Origin: Chloroflexaceae bacterium
GTDB lineage: Bacteria > Chloroflexota > Chloroflexia > Chloroflexales > Chloroflexaceae
DNA length: 64,000 nucleotides
Direction of reading: 5' to 3'
NCBI GenBank assembly: GCA_025057155.1
Contig: JANWYD010000014.1
Span: 1-64,000, forward strand
Shown here: positions 36,481 to 44,556 of the stretch, one piece after another
Numbering within the stretch: position 1 is the first letter of the stretch
Layout: every line of letters starts with the position of its first letter
Translations under genes and position numbers: made by a program
Notes under the pieces: model-generated
Databases searched by the model: none
The model's input: the letters and a program-made list of their open reading frames with translations, nothing else
Told to the model about the DNA's origin: nothing

Positions 36481-36686
36481 GGCGTGGTATTCAGGATGGC
36501 GTCATTGAAGCCGGAGCACCCGAGGCGCCAGCCATTGCCTGTGGCGACGTGGGTTGTCAGATGAGCCGCCGTTGGTCAGGTGAGGAGCGCCGCCAGCAAG
36601 GCATACCCGCCGGCTGCGCGTGTGAGCAAGGCGCCTCGCCGCAACCAGAAACGACGCGCAGATGCAGGCATACATCCAGAAGTTGA

Positions 36687-37004
36687 TTAACTCTGTTGAT
36701 TGGCTGCGAGCAGCGCTGCAAGCCGGACGGTCTGATCCGCATTGAGGTAGACGGAGCGTTGACCGGCGGCCGTATAGAGCGCCATATCGCCGCCAGATCC
36801 GAAGATGGCTTGATACTTGCCCAGGTTGCGGATGCGTTTTTGCTGTATGGAAAGCAGGTCACGCAGCGTCGCCACTGCTGCCGCATCGAGGACGGCGGCA
36901 TCGTAGCCGCGCACCACGTGGTGAATGACCAGGGCCGGTTCGCCGTCGGGAGTATAGGTTATTTCATAGTCTCCAATGATGATGGTTTCCATGGACAGGG
37001 TCAT
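36687..37004 (-). CDS. Hypothetical protein coupled to the SDR gene
   Basis: A 105-residue soluble protein of no recognised family. It has a short beta-rich N-terminus (IIIGDYEITYTPDGEPALVIHHV), an Ala-rich helix (AAVLDAAAVATLRDLL), and a C-terminal YLNADQTVRLAALL helix. No Cys, no membrane segment. The ATG at 37004 overlaps the upstream SDR stop as ATGA, so it is translationally coupled; an internal ATG at 36992 also exists. The coupling makes it a probable real gene, perhaps a partner of the SDR protein. Confidence 0.65.
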   Translation of the reverse strand: MTLSMETIIIGDYEITYTPDGEPALVIHHVVRGYDAAVLDAAAVATLRDLLSIQQKRIRNLGKYQAIFGSGGDMALYTAAGQRSVYLNADQTVRLAALLAANQQS

Positions 37005-37720
37005 AGATCTACATGGCGAGGCATGATCGGCAGTTCATCCACTCGGAGACTGGGCGGCAGGGTGCAGACCCAGAGCAGCGCGTGGGCCACGTCTTCGGTG
37101 GTAAGCAGACGCCGGCGCAGCGACTCGTCGGGGTTGAGGGGCGCGAGGTCGGCGTTGATCATGCCCGCGACCACATTGGTCACAAAGATGTTGTAGGGGC
37201 GCAACTCCTGGGCCAGCGACTGCGAAAAGCCGGCCAGGGCAAACTTCGCGGCGCTGAAGGGGCTGATATTGGCGATCCCCATTTTGCCCACGCGCGAGCC
37301 GAGGTTCACGATAGTGCCGCTATGCTGGCGCTTCATATACGGCACGACGGCGCGGGTCGCGTAGAAGACCCCGGTCAGGTTAGTGTCAATGATCGCGCGC
37401 CACTCGGAATCGCTGAACTGCTCCACCGGCGAGATCTTCATGACCCCGCCAGCGCAGTTGATCAGAATGTCGATCCGCCCGAGGAGCGCGACGGTCTGGT
37501 CGGCAAGATGCTGCACCTGGGCTGCGTCGGTCACATCGGCGGGAATGCTTAGACCCTGATGGCCCTCATAGGCGATTTCGGCAATCAAGTGCTCCAGCAG
37601 GTCCCGGCGGCGGGCCGCTGCGACGACCGTTGCGCCCTCGCGCGCGAACAGGCGCGCGGTGGCATAACCAACGCCGCTGGAGGCCCCGGTAATAATAGCG
37701 ACGCGTCCTTTGAGCTTCAT
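37001..37720 (-). CDS. Short-chain dehydrogenase/reductase with Phe at the catalytic Tyr
   Basis: A 239-residue classical SDR fold. The cofactor motif TGASSGVGYA (residues 11-20), NCAGG, the catalytic Asn region DTNLTGVFYAT and the Ser in VNLGSRVG are present. The catalytic Tyr of YxxxK is replaced: the chain reads SPFSAAKFALAGF, so Phe stands 4 before the Lys (codon TTC). Classical SDR chemistry needs that Tyr hydroxyl, so it may be inactive, binding-only, or altered in mechanism. Start at 37720 is behind GAGGAAG. The downstream 105-residue gene overlaps it by 4 bp. Confidence 0.88.
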   Translation of the reverse strand: MKLKGRVAIITGASSGVGYATARLFAREGATVVAAARRRDLLEHLIAEIAYEGHQGLSIPADVTDAAQVQHLADQTVALLGRIDILINCAGGVMKISPVEQFSDSEWRAIIDTNLTGVFYATRAVVPYMKRQHSGTIVNLGSRVGKMGIANISPFSAAKFALAGFSQSLAQELRPYNIFVTNVVAGMINADLAPLNPDESLRRRLLTTEDVAHALLWVCTLPPSLRVDELPIMPRHVDL

Positions 37721-37797
37721 GGCTTCCTCGACGATGGACCCTCAAACTCCTGGGGTACACGAACGCCCCTGCCCCCCTCAACCGGCTGTTGCGGCAG

Positions 37798-37857
37798 ATT
37801 ATAGCCTAACTCGCCGGGGTCGGTTGCAATGCCGTCGTGCCAGGAATATGGTATAGT
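37798..37857. promoter_or_regulatory. Divergent promoter region of the SDR and sortase genes
   Basis: TATAAT on the minus strand at 37798-37803 (for the SDR operon) and TGGTATAGT on the plus strand (extended -10, box 37852-37857, for the sortase gene). Neither has a good -35. Confidence 0.5.
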
Positions 37858-37925
37858 GACGATGGCGGATTGTTGCGGCGCCAATACATCTGCGGCACAT
37901 CAAGCACTCCCGGAGCATGTGTGCT

Positions 37926-38675
37926 ATGCGCCTCTTCGTCCTCATCCTGGTGGCGCTGCTGGCCGGGTGTGGTTCGGTTCCTCCAGCCACGCTGATACAA
38001 TCCGCCGCAACCTTCCCTGCGCCAGCGACGGCCACCCGCGTGCTCGAGACCGCAAGCCCCGCGCCAATGACGGCCACCCCCAGGGCTGCGACGGCCACCT
38101 CCAGGCCAGTGACGGCCACCCCCGGGGCTGCGACGGCCATTCCCAGGCCAGTGACGGCCACTCCCGCGCCGGTGACGGCCACTCCCAGGGCTGCGACGGC
38201 CACGCCCGCGCCACTGGCGCGGCGTGACGGCGGGCCGCCGGTGCGGCTGGTGATCCCGGCAATCGAGCTTGACCAGAAGGTGGCGCCTGTCGGGCTGGAC
38301 CGCAATCGTATACCCATTGTGCCGAAGCACGATGTTGGATGGTACAACCTGAGCGCCGCGCCCGGTCAGATGGAGAACGTGGTGCTCTGGGGCCACGTGC
38401 TGCGCTTCCACGACGCGCCGCACATCCCGGCGCCCTTCGCGCGCCTGAACGAGGCGCCCGTCGGCGCGCAGCTCATCCTCTACAGCGCCGATGGCGCCGC
38501 TCACCACTATGTAATCACCAGGAAAGTCTGGGCAACGCCCGATCAGGTTGAGTACATCTTGCCTGTCGGCCGGGAGCAGGTGACCCTGGTGTCGTGTATC
38601 GGCGACAAGGTTATCGTTAACGGCGCTACCGTTGATATGACCCACCGACTGATTACCATCGCTGAGCCACGCTAA
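37926..38675 (+). CDS. Sortase-family transpeptidase, lipoprotein form
   Basis: A 249-residue exported protein. Its signal has a lipobox (LLAGCG, Cys about 15), followed by a ~75-residue low-complexity linker of TATPxx-type repeats (from a ~24-bp DNA repeat period), then a sortase domain from about residue 97. Catalytic residues: His in VLWGHVL (about 156), Cys in TLVSCIGD (about 224), Arg in THRLITIAE (about 241). The form resembles class E/F sortases. A sortase that appears lipid-anchored rather than held by a membrane helix is unusual. No LPXTG-type substrate gene is visible in the window; the YLPLVLK protein at 31766 is a conceivable but unproven client. Confidence 0.85.
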   Translation: MRLFVLILVALLAGCGSVPPATLIQSAATFPAPATATRVLETASPAPMTATPRAATATSRPVTATPGAATAIPRPVTATPAPVTATPRAATATPAPLARRDGGPPVRLVIPAIELDQKVAPVGLDRNRIPIVPKHDVGWYNLSAAPGQMENVVLWGHVLRFHDAPHIPAPFARLNEAPVGAQLILYSADGAAHHYVITRKVWATPDQVEYILPVGREQVTLVSCIGDKVIVNGATVDMTHRLITIAEPR

Positions 38676-38950
38676 GAGCCTTTCCATCCGTCCAGGTTAT
38701 CCGATTTCGTTTCAGGAGGCGGTCCTCCCTCGTCTTCCGGTCTAAGAACGTACCGGAGGAGCTGCCGGGGTGTACGGACTGTCACGGCGCGATACGCAAC
38801 GGCAACGGTGACAGCCGCGCCGCCCTGCTACACTGGCGGAGAGACAGAAGGAGAGTGCGTCTATCCACGGCGTCCGGCGCGATCTGGCGCCACGATCACG
38901 AGCAGATCGAGCCTGCCGATAGACGCCTGGACCGAGGGGAGAGAGGAACC

Positions 38951-40069
38951 ATGGCACACTCGCATGCTGCACCCTTTCGTATTGCGTTGAGCACCGGCGG
39001 CGGTGATGCGCCGGGACTCAACGCCGTGATTCGCGCCGCGGTGCTCTCGGCGCTGCATCGAGGCTGGGAATGTTACGGCATCCGTGACGGGTTTGCAGGT
39101 ATTCTTTCACCGAAGGAGTACCCCCAGGGCGGGGTGATCCCGCTTACCCGTGACAGTGTGCGTGGGATCACCAGTCTGGGCGGCACGATTATCGGCACCA
39201 CCAACCGCGGGCATCCGATGCGCTACCCCACCCTGCGGCCCGACGGCACCATCTACGAGCGCGATCGCACTGATGAACTGGTCAACGGCCTGGCGGCCTA
39301 CGGGATTGACGCCCTGATCTCCATCGGCGGCGACGGCTCGATGGAAATCGCGGCGGCGCTGGCCCGCAAGGGCGTGCGGGTGATCGGGGTGCCCAAGACG
39401 ATTGACAACGACCTCGACGGGACCGTGTCAACCTTCGGCTTCGATACAGCCGTATCCTTCGCCACGGAATGTCTGGATCGCGTGACCGCTACGGCCCAGG
39501 CCCACCAGCGGGTGCTGGTGGTGGAAGTGATGGGGCGCTACGCGGGCTGGATCGCCCTCCATGCCGGGATCGCCGGATCGGCGCATGTCATTCTCATTCC
39601 AGAGATTCCCTACAATCTGGAACTGGTGGCCGAGAAAATCCGCCAGCGCGAGGAAGCCGGGCGTTACTTCTCGATTGTCGTCGTTGCCGAAGGCGCTCGC
39701 CCTGTTGGCGGGGATTTCTCGGTGGTGGCGCGCGAACCGGGACGGGCCGATCGGCTTGGCGGCGTGGGCGAAAAGGTTGCCCATGCCCTGGAGGAACTGA
39801 CCGGTCGCGAGACGCGGCTGGTGGTGCTGGGGCATCTGTTGCGCGGAGGCTCGCCGACGACCTTTGATCGCCTGCTGGCGCTGCGCTTTGGCGCCGCGGC
39901 GGTGCGGGCCATCGCCGAGGGCCAGTCGGGGATCATGGTGGCTCTCGATCCCCCAACGGTGAAGTATGTGCCCCTGGAGGTGGCGACGAGCCGCATGAAG
40001 ACGGTGCCGCTCGATTGTGACACCATCCTGACGGCCCGCGATATGGGGATCTGCTTTGGGGATGAATAA
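38951..40069 (+). CDS. pfkA: 6-phosphofructokinase, ATP-type signature (PfkA family)
   Basis: A 372-residue phosphofructokinase converting fructose-6-phosphate to fructose-1,6-bisphosphate. STGGGDAPGLNAVIR is the nucleotide loop; GGDGS keeps the Gly associated with ATP use, followed by PKTIDNDLDGT, whose Lys is typical of the larger bacterial group III enzymes; VVEVMGRYAGWIAL and LRGGSPTTFDR are substrate-binding. The N-terminal extension upstream of the ATG at 38951 is not conserved and the AGAGGA ribosome site supports this start. The downstream gap ends in a perfect hairpin shared with the convergent gap gene. Confidence 0.9.
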   Translation: MAHSHAAPFRIALSTGGGDAPGLNAVIRAAVLSALHRGWECYGIRDGFAGILSPKEYPQGGVIPLTRDSVRGITSLGGTIIGTTNRGHPMRYPTLRPDGTIYERDRTDELVNGLAAYGIDALISIGGDGSMEIAAALARKGVRVIGVPKTIDNDLDGTVSTFGFDTAVSFATECLDRVTATAQAHQRVLVVEVMGRYAGWIALHAGIAGSAHVILIPEIPYNLELVAEKIRQREEAGRYFSIVVVAEGARPVGGDFSVVAREPGRADRLGGVGEKVAHALEELTGRETRLVVLGHLLRGGSPTTFDRLLALRFGAAAVRAIAEGQSGIMVALDPPTVKYVPLEVATSRMKTVPLDCDTILTARDMGICFGDE

Positions 40070-40108
40070 ACAGGCGTGCTGATTCCAGGGCAGGCCCCGG
40101 ACTCCGGG

Positions 40109-40139
40109 CTGGTTGTGGCGGCTGTGCCGCCACAACCAG
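40109..40139. terminator. Bidirectional terminator hairpin between pfkA and gap
   Basis: A perfect 14-bp stem (CTGGTTGTGGCGGC and its complement) with loop TGT lies between the two convergent stops at 40069 and 40151. Confidence 0.75.
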
Positions 40140-40150
40140 CGAACAGCGAG

Positions 40151-41149
40151 CTAATGCTGGCTGAGGAACGCCGCCATTTCGGCCAGGCGCGCGGAGTACC
40201 CCCACTCGTTGTCGTACCAGGCGGCGACGGAGAGCAGGTCGCCCTGCATCTGGGTGAGGGGCAGGTCAACGATCGAGGAGTGCGAGTCGCCAACGATGCG
40301 CGACGAGGCCCACTCGTCCTCCAGCACGTCCATGATCCCCTTCAGCGGGGCTTCGCTGGCGGCCTTGCGGAAGGCGTCGTTCACCGCCTCGACGGTCACC
40401 GGCTTCTCGGTGAGCACGTTCAGTTCCACAATCGAGCCGGTGCTTACGGGTACGCGGTAAGCCTTGCCGGTGATCTTCAGGCCGTTCCAGATGAAGCCCA
40501 GCGCCTTGGCCGCGCCGGAAGAGGAGGGGATCAGGTTCTCGGCAGCGGCCCAGGAGTCGCGCCGATCGTCCATAGGCTGGTCGGTGAGCGACTGGGTGTT
40601 GGTGTAGGCGTGGACGGTCGAGAAGAGGCCATACTTGATGCCGAAGTTCTCCAGCACGACCTTGACCACGGGCGCGAGGGCGTTGGTGGTGCAGGAGGCC
40701 ATGCTGATGATGCGGTGCTTATCCGGATCGAAGCTCTCCATATTGATGCCGGGCAGCAAGAAAGCATCGGCGTCCTCGCGCGACTTGCTGGGGGCGGAGA
40801 TGAGCACGCGCTTCGCGCCGCGGTCGAGGTGCGCCTGGGCGCCGGGGCGGCGTGTGGCGCGCCCGGTGCAATCAATGACCAGATCCACGCCAAGGGCTTT
40901 CCAGTCGGGCAGTTCGTTCTTCGAGTTGAAGAACAACACCTCGCGCCCGCCAATGGTCATTCCCGATTCGGTGGCCGACACCGGCTCGTGCCAGCGCCCG
41001 TAGTTGGTATCCACCTCAAAAAGAGCGGCGAGCGTCTTGGGGTCCTTGATATCCGAAATCGAGACCGGCGACCAGAGATTCTGCTGAAGCGCGACGCGGA
41101 GCAGCGAACGCCCGATGCGCCCGAAGCCATGGATGGCGACCTTGCCCAT
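40151..41149 (-). CDS. gap: Glyceraldehyde-3-phosphate dehydrogenase
   Basis: A 332-residue type I GAPDH oxidising glyceraldehyde-3-phosphate with phosphate to 1,3-bisphosphoglycerate. The NAD motif GFGRIGRSLLR, catalytic Cys153 in SMASCTTNALAP with His following in HAYTNTQ, and the C-terminal WYDNEWGYSARL are intact. The acidic residue after the second strand (SISDIKD) suggests NAD over NADP. The start is behind AAAGGAG. It lies downstream of the aldolase and PPi-type phosphofructokinase on the same strand, so it belongs to a glycolytic/gluconeogenic operon, though a family B repeat separates it. Confidence 0.95.
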   Translation of the reverse strand: MGKVAIHGFGRIGRSLLRVALQQNLWSPVSISDIKDPKTLAALFEVDTNYGRWHEPVSATESGMTIGGREVLFFNSKNELPDWKALGVDLVIDCTGRATRRPGAQAHLDRGAKRVLISAPSKSREDADAFLLPGINMESFDPDKHRIISMASCTTNALAPVVKVVLENFGIKYGLFSTVHAYTNTQSLTDQPMDDRRDSWAAAENLIPSSSGAAKALGFIWNGLKITGKAYRVPVSTGSIVELNVLTEKPVTVEAVNDAFRKAASEAPLKGIMDVLEDEWASSRIVGDSHSSIVDLPLTQMQGDLLSVAAWYDNEWGYSARLAEMAAFLSQH

Positions 41150-41253
41150 ATAGGTAAACTCCTTTCCTACGAGTGAATGCCCGGATGGTCAGGGTCGGGG
41201 CGAAAACCCCCTCTCCTGACCGTTGGGGCGAGAGATTCTTCGCCCCGACTGAC

Positions 41254-41393
41254 TAGTCTGTGAACGAAGTTTCCTGGCATTTCCGCCCCCCTCCCAACCT
41301 CTCCCTGTTGGGGGAAGGCGCCGGATTCCCTCCCCCAGCGGAGGAGGGTTGGGGAGGGGGCAGGGTTGCCGAAAAAGCAGTTCACAGACTACT
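41254..41393. repeat. Family B palindromic repeat, copy 4, with duplicated flank
   Basis: A 140-bp copy with a near-perfect left end TAGTCTGTGAACGAAGTTTC and right end GTTCACAGACTACT. Immediately outside on each side is a related ~34-bp segment (GACCGTTGGGGCGAGAGATT at about 41220 and GACCGTTGAGGCGAAAGATT at about 41396) that itself carries a GGGGCGA/TCGCCCC hairpin. Confidence 0.8.
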
Positions 41394-41437
41394 GACCGTT
41401 GAGGCGAAAGATTGTTCGCCCTGACCACGCGAAAGAT

Positions 41438-42499
41438 CTAGCGCCCGGGCGGGTACTGCCAGCTCGGCAGGTCAATCACCTCAATGTTCTCCTTGCCGCC
41501 GTAGACCGTCCACCATGGAACGGCGCCCTTGGCAAGCACCTGGTTGAGGGCCTCGATGTTCTGCACGCCGCGGTCGCTCAACCAGGCCTCGAGGGCCTCG
41601 ACGCCATTCTGGGCATAGACGGGGATGCCGTCCTGCCAGGTGGCGCGGCCGCAGAGCACGCCGGCGAAGGGCGTGCCGGCCTCGGCGGCCAGTTCGAGCG
41701 TCTCGCGGAAGACCTCGTCGGTGACGCCAGCGCTGAGGTAGATGAAGGGCTTGCTGGCGGCGGCAGCGGCCTCGCGGAAGAGTTGCATCGCCTCCTGGCG
41801 GGTGTAAGCCTCTTCGCCGCTGAAGGCGCGCGTGCCCGAAACGAACTTCATGTTCACGGGCACCTCGACCTTGAGCACGTCAACCCCGTAGCGGGGCTTG
41901 GAGAACTCCTCCATGTAGGCGGTGACGTACTTTGGCTTCACCTTGGCGAAGGCGAAGCTCTTCTCGTCGCCGATGTCGTCATCGTAGGCCAGCGGCTCGA
42001 GGAAGAAGGGGATGTCCAGCGCGGCGCACTCCGCGCCGACGCGCTCGATGAAGGCGTACTTGATCGAGTTGATCTTGGGGTCGTCGAAGGGATTGATGTA
42101 GAGCAGGATCTTCACCGCATCGGCTCCGGCCTCGACGATGCGGCGCACGCTCCACTCCGACAGCAGATCGGGCAGACGGCCCTTGACGCTGGCGTCGTAG
42201 CCGGTCTTCTCGTAGGCCATCAGCACGCCCGTGCCCGGCGCGCGGTGCTTGAGCGCCTCGAGGCCGTATTCGGGGTCCATCAGGATGGCGCTGGCGTAGC
42301 GGGTGAGAATCTTGGTGACCGCGGTCTTGAACGCGACCATATCCTCGAAGGTAGCCTGCCCGCCCTCGCCGCGAGCCTTGGCAATCGCCTTCTTCAACGA
42401 GCCCCGCTGGTCCATCGCGGCGGCAGCGATGATCCCGCGCTCATCAGCGCATGCCGAAATGCCCTGGAACTTGCCGCGGGTCAACCGTACCTTTGCCAT
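41438..42499 (-). CDS. Class I aldolase, LacD/tagatose-1,6-bisphosphate family
   Basis: A 353-residue Schiff-base aldolase cleaving tagatose- or fructose-1,6-bisphosphate to glyceraldehyde-3-phosphate and dihydroxyacetone phosphate. LacD-type features are AAAMDQRGSLKKAI, ILMDPEYGLEAL, AGADAVKILLYINP and the Lys in GVDVLKVEVPV (about residue 205). Sitting between a phosphofructokinase and GAPDH it probably serves as the fructose-bisphosphate aldolase, but the family alone does not fix the substrate. Start at 42499 behind GAGGAGAA. It follows the phosphofructokinase stop by 18 bp, so they are co-transcribed. Confidence 0.88.
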   Translation of the reverse strand: MAKVRLTRGKFQGISACADERGIIAAAAMDQRGSLKKAIAKARGEGGQATFEDMVAFKTAVTKILTRYASAILMDPEYGLEALKHRAPGTGVLMAYEKTGYDASVKGRLPDLLSEWSVRRIVEAGADAVKILLYINPFDDPKINSIKYAFIERVGAECAALDIPFFLEPLAYDDDIGDEKSFAFAKVKPKYVTAYMEEFSKPRYGVDVLKVEVPVNMKFVSGTRAFSGEEAYTRQEAMQLFREAAAAASKPFIYLSAGVTDEVFRETLELAAEAGTPFAGVLCGRATWQDGIPVYAQNGVEALEAWLSDRGVQNIEALNQVLAKGAVPWWTVYGGKENIEVIDLPSWQYPPGR

Positions 42500-42517
42500 A
42501 GCGGTTCTCCTCTCTGC

Positions 42518-43675
42518 CTAATACAGGAACATCGGTTTGCCGACCAGGTGGGTGATGCGCGGCTTGTACTCGTCGACGTCGTACAGTTCGGGCACATCCA
42601 CGCGCTTGACGCCCTGGATGCAGGTGTCTACCAGCACGGTGGTGTAGACGCCATTCTGGAGCGCCACCATCACCCCGTTGTGACCCTTCTCAAGCTGTTG
42701 CACGGCCAGGTTGCCATACGAGATGGCCACCATACGGTCAAGCGAATCAGGCGCGCCAGCGCGCATCAGGTAGGCGAGTTGCTGGTTGACGATCTCGATG
42801 CCGGTAATCTGCTTGATGGCTTCGCCAACGATCTGCCCGATCCCCCCGAGTTTGCGGTGGCCGTAGGCGTCTTCCTGACCGTACTCGACCACCTGGCCGC
42901 CGATCATGCTCGCCCCTTCGGAGACCACCAGCACCGCGTAGTTGCTCGGGTTCTTCTTGCGGTCCTCGACCAGGAGCCGGGCCACCTTCTCGATATCGAA
43001 AGGCACCTCGCTGATCAGCGCGCGGTCCGCATCGGCGAGGTAAGCGGAGATGAGCGCGGTCTCGCCGGAGTTGCGCCCGAAGAGTTCGACCACCGCGATG
43101 CGCTCGTGGCTGCCGGCCGGCGTCCGCAGCGCATTGATGAACTCGACGCTGCGAGTGACGGCGGTGCTGAAGCCGATGCAGTAATCGGTGCCGAAGACGT
43201 CGTTGTCCATCGTCTTGGGAATGGCGATGACCCGCACGCCCTCCTGGTGCATACGCACCCCGTAGCTGAGGGTGTCGTCGCCTCCGATGGGGATCAGCGT
43301 GTCAATACGCAGGTGCTCAAGCACCCGCAAGACGTGGGGCGTGGCATCGGCCACCTTCTTCTCTCCCTTGAACTCAAACCGGCCCTTCAGGAACTCGGGC
43401 ATGGCCGACTCCTTGACCTTGGCCGGGTTGGTGCGGGAGGTGTGCAGGTGGGTGCCGCCATAGCGGTCGATCGTGCGCACGCTCGCGGGAGTGAGCGGTT
43501 CGATCCACTCCGCGCTGCCCTCCGGGTCATCGGGGTTGTAGTTGAGCAGGCCAGCCCAACCTCTGCGGATACCCACGACTTCCCAGCCATTGGCGGCTGC
43601 CCGGTTGACCACCGCCTTGATGGCAGGGTTCAGGCCGGGTACGTCACCGCCGCCGGTGAGGATCCCGATACGCAT
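42518..43675 (-). CDS. Phosphofructokinase, PPi-type signature
   Basis: A 385-residue PfkA-family enzyme. [15 protein letters not shown] is the phosphoryl loop. GGDDTLSYG carries Asp in place of the ATP-type Gly, and [12 protein letters not shown] carries the paired Lys; this Asp/Lys pair is the known signature of diphosphate-fructose-6-phosphate 1-phosphotransferase. Substrate motifs [14 protein letters not shown] and [13 protein letters not shown] are intact. A PPi enzyme would be reversible and could run glycolysis or gluconeogenesis, complementing the ATP-type PfkA at 38951. Start behind AAAGGAG at 5 bases. First gene of the PFK-aldolase(-gap) operon. Confidence 0.88.
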   Translation of the reverse strand: MRIGILTGGGDVPGLNPAIKAVVNRAAANGWEVVGIRRGWAGLLNYNPDDPEGSAEWIEPLTPASVRTIDRYGGTHLHTSRTNPAKVKESAMPEFLKGRFEFKGEKKVADATPHVLRVLEHLRIDTLIPIGGDDTLSYGVRMHQEGVRVIAIPKTMDNDVFGTDYCIGFSTAVTRSVEFINALRTPAGSHERIAVVELFGRNSGETALISAYLADADRALISEVPFDIEKVARLLVEDRKKNPSNYAVLVVSEGASMIGGQVVEYGQEDAYGHRKLGGIGQIVGEAIKQITGIEIVNQQLAYLMRAGAPDSLDRMVAISYGNLAVQQLEKGHNGVMVALQNGVYTTVLVDTCIQGVKRVDVPELYDVDEYKPRITHLVGKPMFLY

Positions 43676-44112
43676 GGTGACTCCTTTCGCTACGCTTCTA
43701 CGCGCTGCTCCTGGGGGCGCTGTTCGCTCCTACGCGTTGTCACGCCCCCGGCGTTCCTCGAGAGAGGTGCTCCAGATATGGTTTTGACCGGCCGCGACCC
43801 GCGCCAGTACGCGCAGGAGGCTCACAGTCCGGGATTATGTCGCTTCAGGCGCGCACGCGCTATGGCGCCCGCCGAATAACGCGCCAAGGCCCAGGCTACA
43901 CGCCTGTATCAGGCGAGTGCGCAACCGCTGACAGGAGCGAAGGATGGGTGACACCATCGGCACCATATGCAATCAGCAAGCTAACGCCCTTATTCTAGGA
44001 CACGTGTCAATAGTCGTGGTTAAGAAAAGTTTCCTTGTGATGGATATCCATGCATCGGGTTGCGTGTGTGCCGGATGCCCGCGGCCGCGCGCGCGAAAGG
44101 TTGCACGCACAA
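43676..44112. other. 437-bp non-coding gap upstream of the phosphofructokinase
   Basis: No supportable gene. It should hold the promoter of the glycolytic operon on the minus strand and the 3' end of the photolyase operon. The clearest element is a perfect 10-bp palindrome GACACGTGTC at 43999-44008, which contains a CACGTG core and could be an operator. 43960-44060 is less GC-rich than its surroundings. Confidence 0.4.
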
Positions 44113-44556
44113 TTATAGCGCATTATCGGCAGAATCGGAAAGGACTTCAGCCTGAATCGCTCGCCAGTAGCGGGAGAAGCGCGCTAGATCCAGCTGCCGG
44201 GGGGCGCGCACGAAAGGTTCGACCGGAATGACCCGCACCGGCAGCGCGGCTTCCAGGCGCTCGCGGATGCGCCGGAAGCGCGGGCCAGGGCTGTCGCTGG
44301 TAACAATGCCGTCGGCGCCCCGCTCTTCGGCGAAGGCGAGCACCTCGACGGCTACGTCGCCGCGGCGAATGGTGACCGGCAGTTCCAGCAGGCATTCGTA
44401 GATGAAGACGATCCGCTTCAGACTGACGCGCAGCTCGACGAGCAGTTCCTCGTCCCACACGAAGATCGCCGGCGCGCCCGGATAAGCTGCCAGCGCCGGG
44501 TGGCGAGGACTCAGACAATCACCGTGCACCCAGACGATCGGGTTTTGCATGCTCAT
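44113..44556 (-). CDS. Stand-alone photolyase Rossmann (antenna-type) domain
   Basis: A 147-residue protein resembling the N-terminal alpha/beta domain of photolyases: WVHGDCLSPRHPAL near the start corresponds to LRxHDNPAL, then IFVWDEELL, KRIVFIYECLLELP, GDVAVEVLAFAEERGADGIVTSDSPGPRFRRI and FVRAPRQLDLARF. The FAD-binding half is missing from this gene but is encoded by the next gene upstream. The start ATG overlaps that gene's stop (TGATG), so they are translationally coupled, fitting a two-chain photolyase. An upstream in-frame extension to 44754 would run through the neighbour and is rejected. Confidence 0.7.
   Translation of the reverse strand: MSMQNPIVWVHGDCLSPRHPALAAYPGAPAIFVWDEELLVELRVSLKRIVFIYECLLELPVTIRRGDVAVEVLAFAEERGADGIVTSDSPGPRFRRIRERLEAALPVRVIPVEPFVRAPRQLDLARFSRYWRAIQAEVLSDSADNAL

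Noticed and set aside
41399..43879. An 826-residue plus-strand frame across the aldolase and phosphofructokinase.
   Set aside because: It spans two intact minus-strand enzymes and contains no recognisable domain.
43676..44112. tRNA or other structured RNA gene in the gap.
   Set aside because: No cloverleaf, CCA end or known RNA motif could be seen; only a short palindrome.
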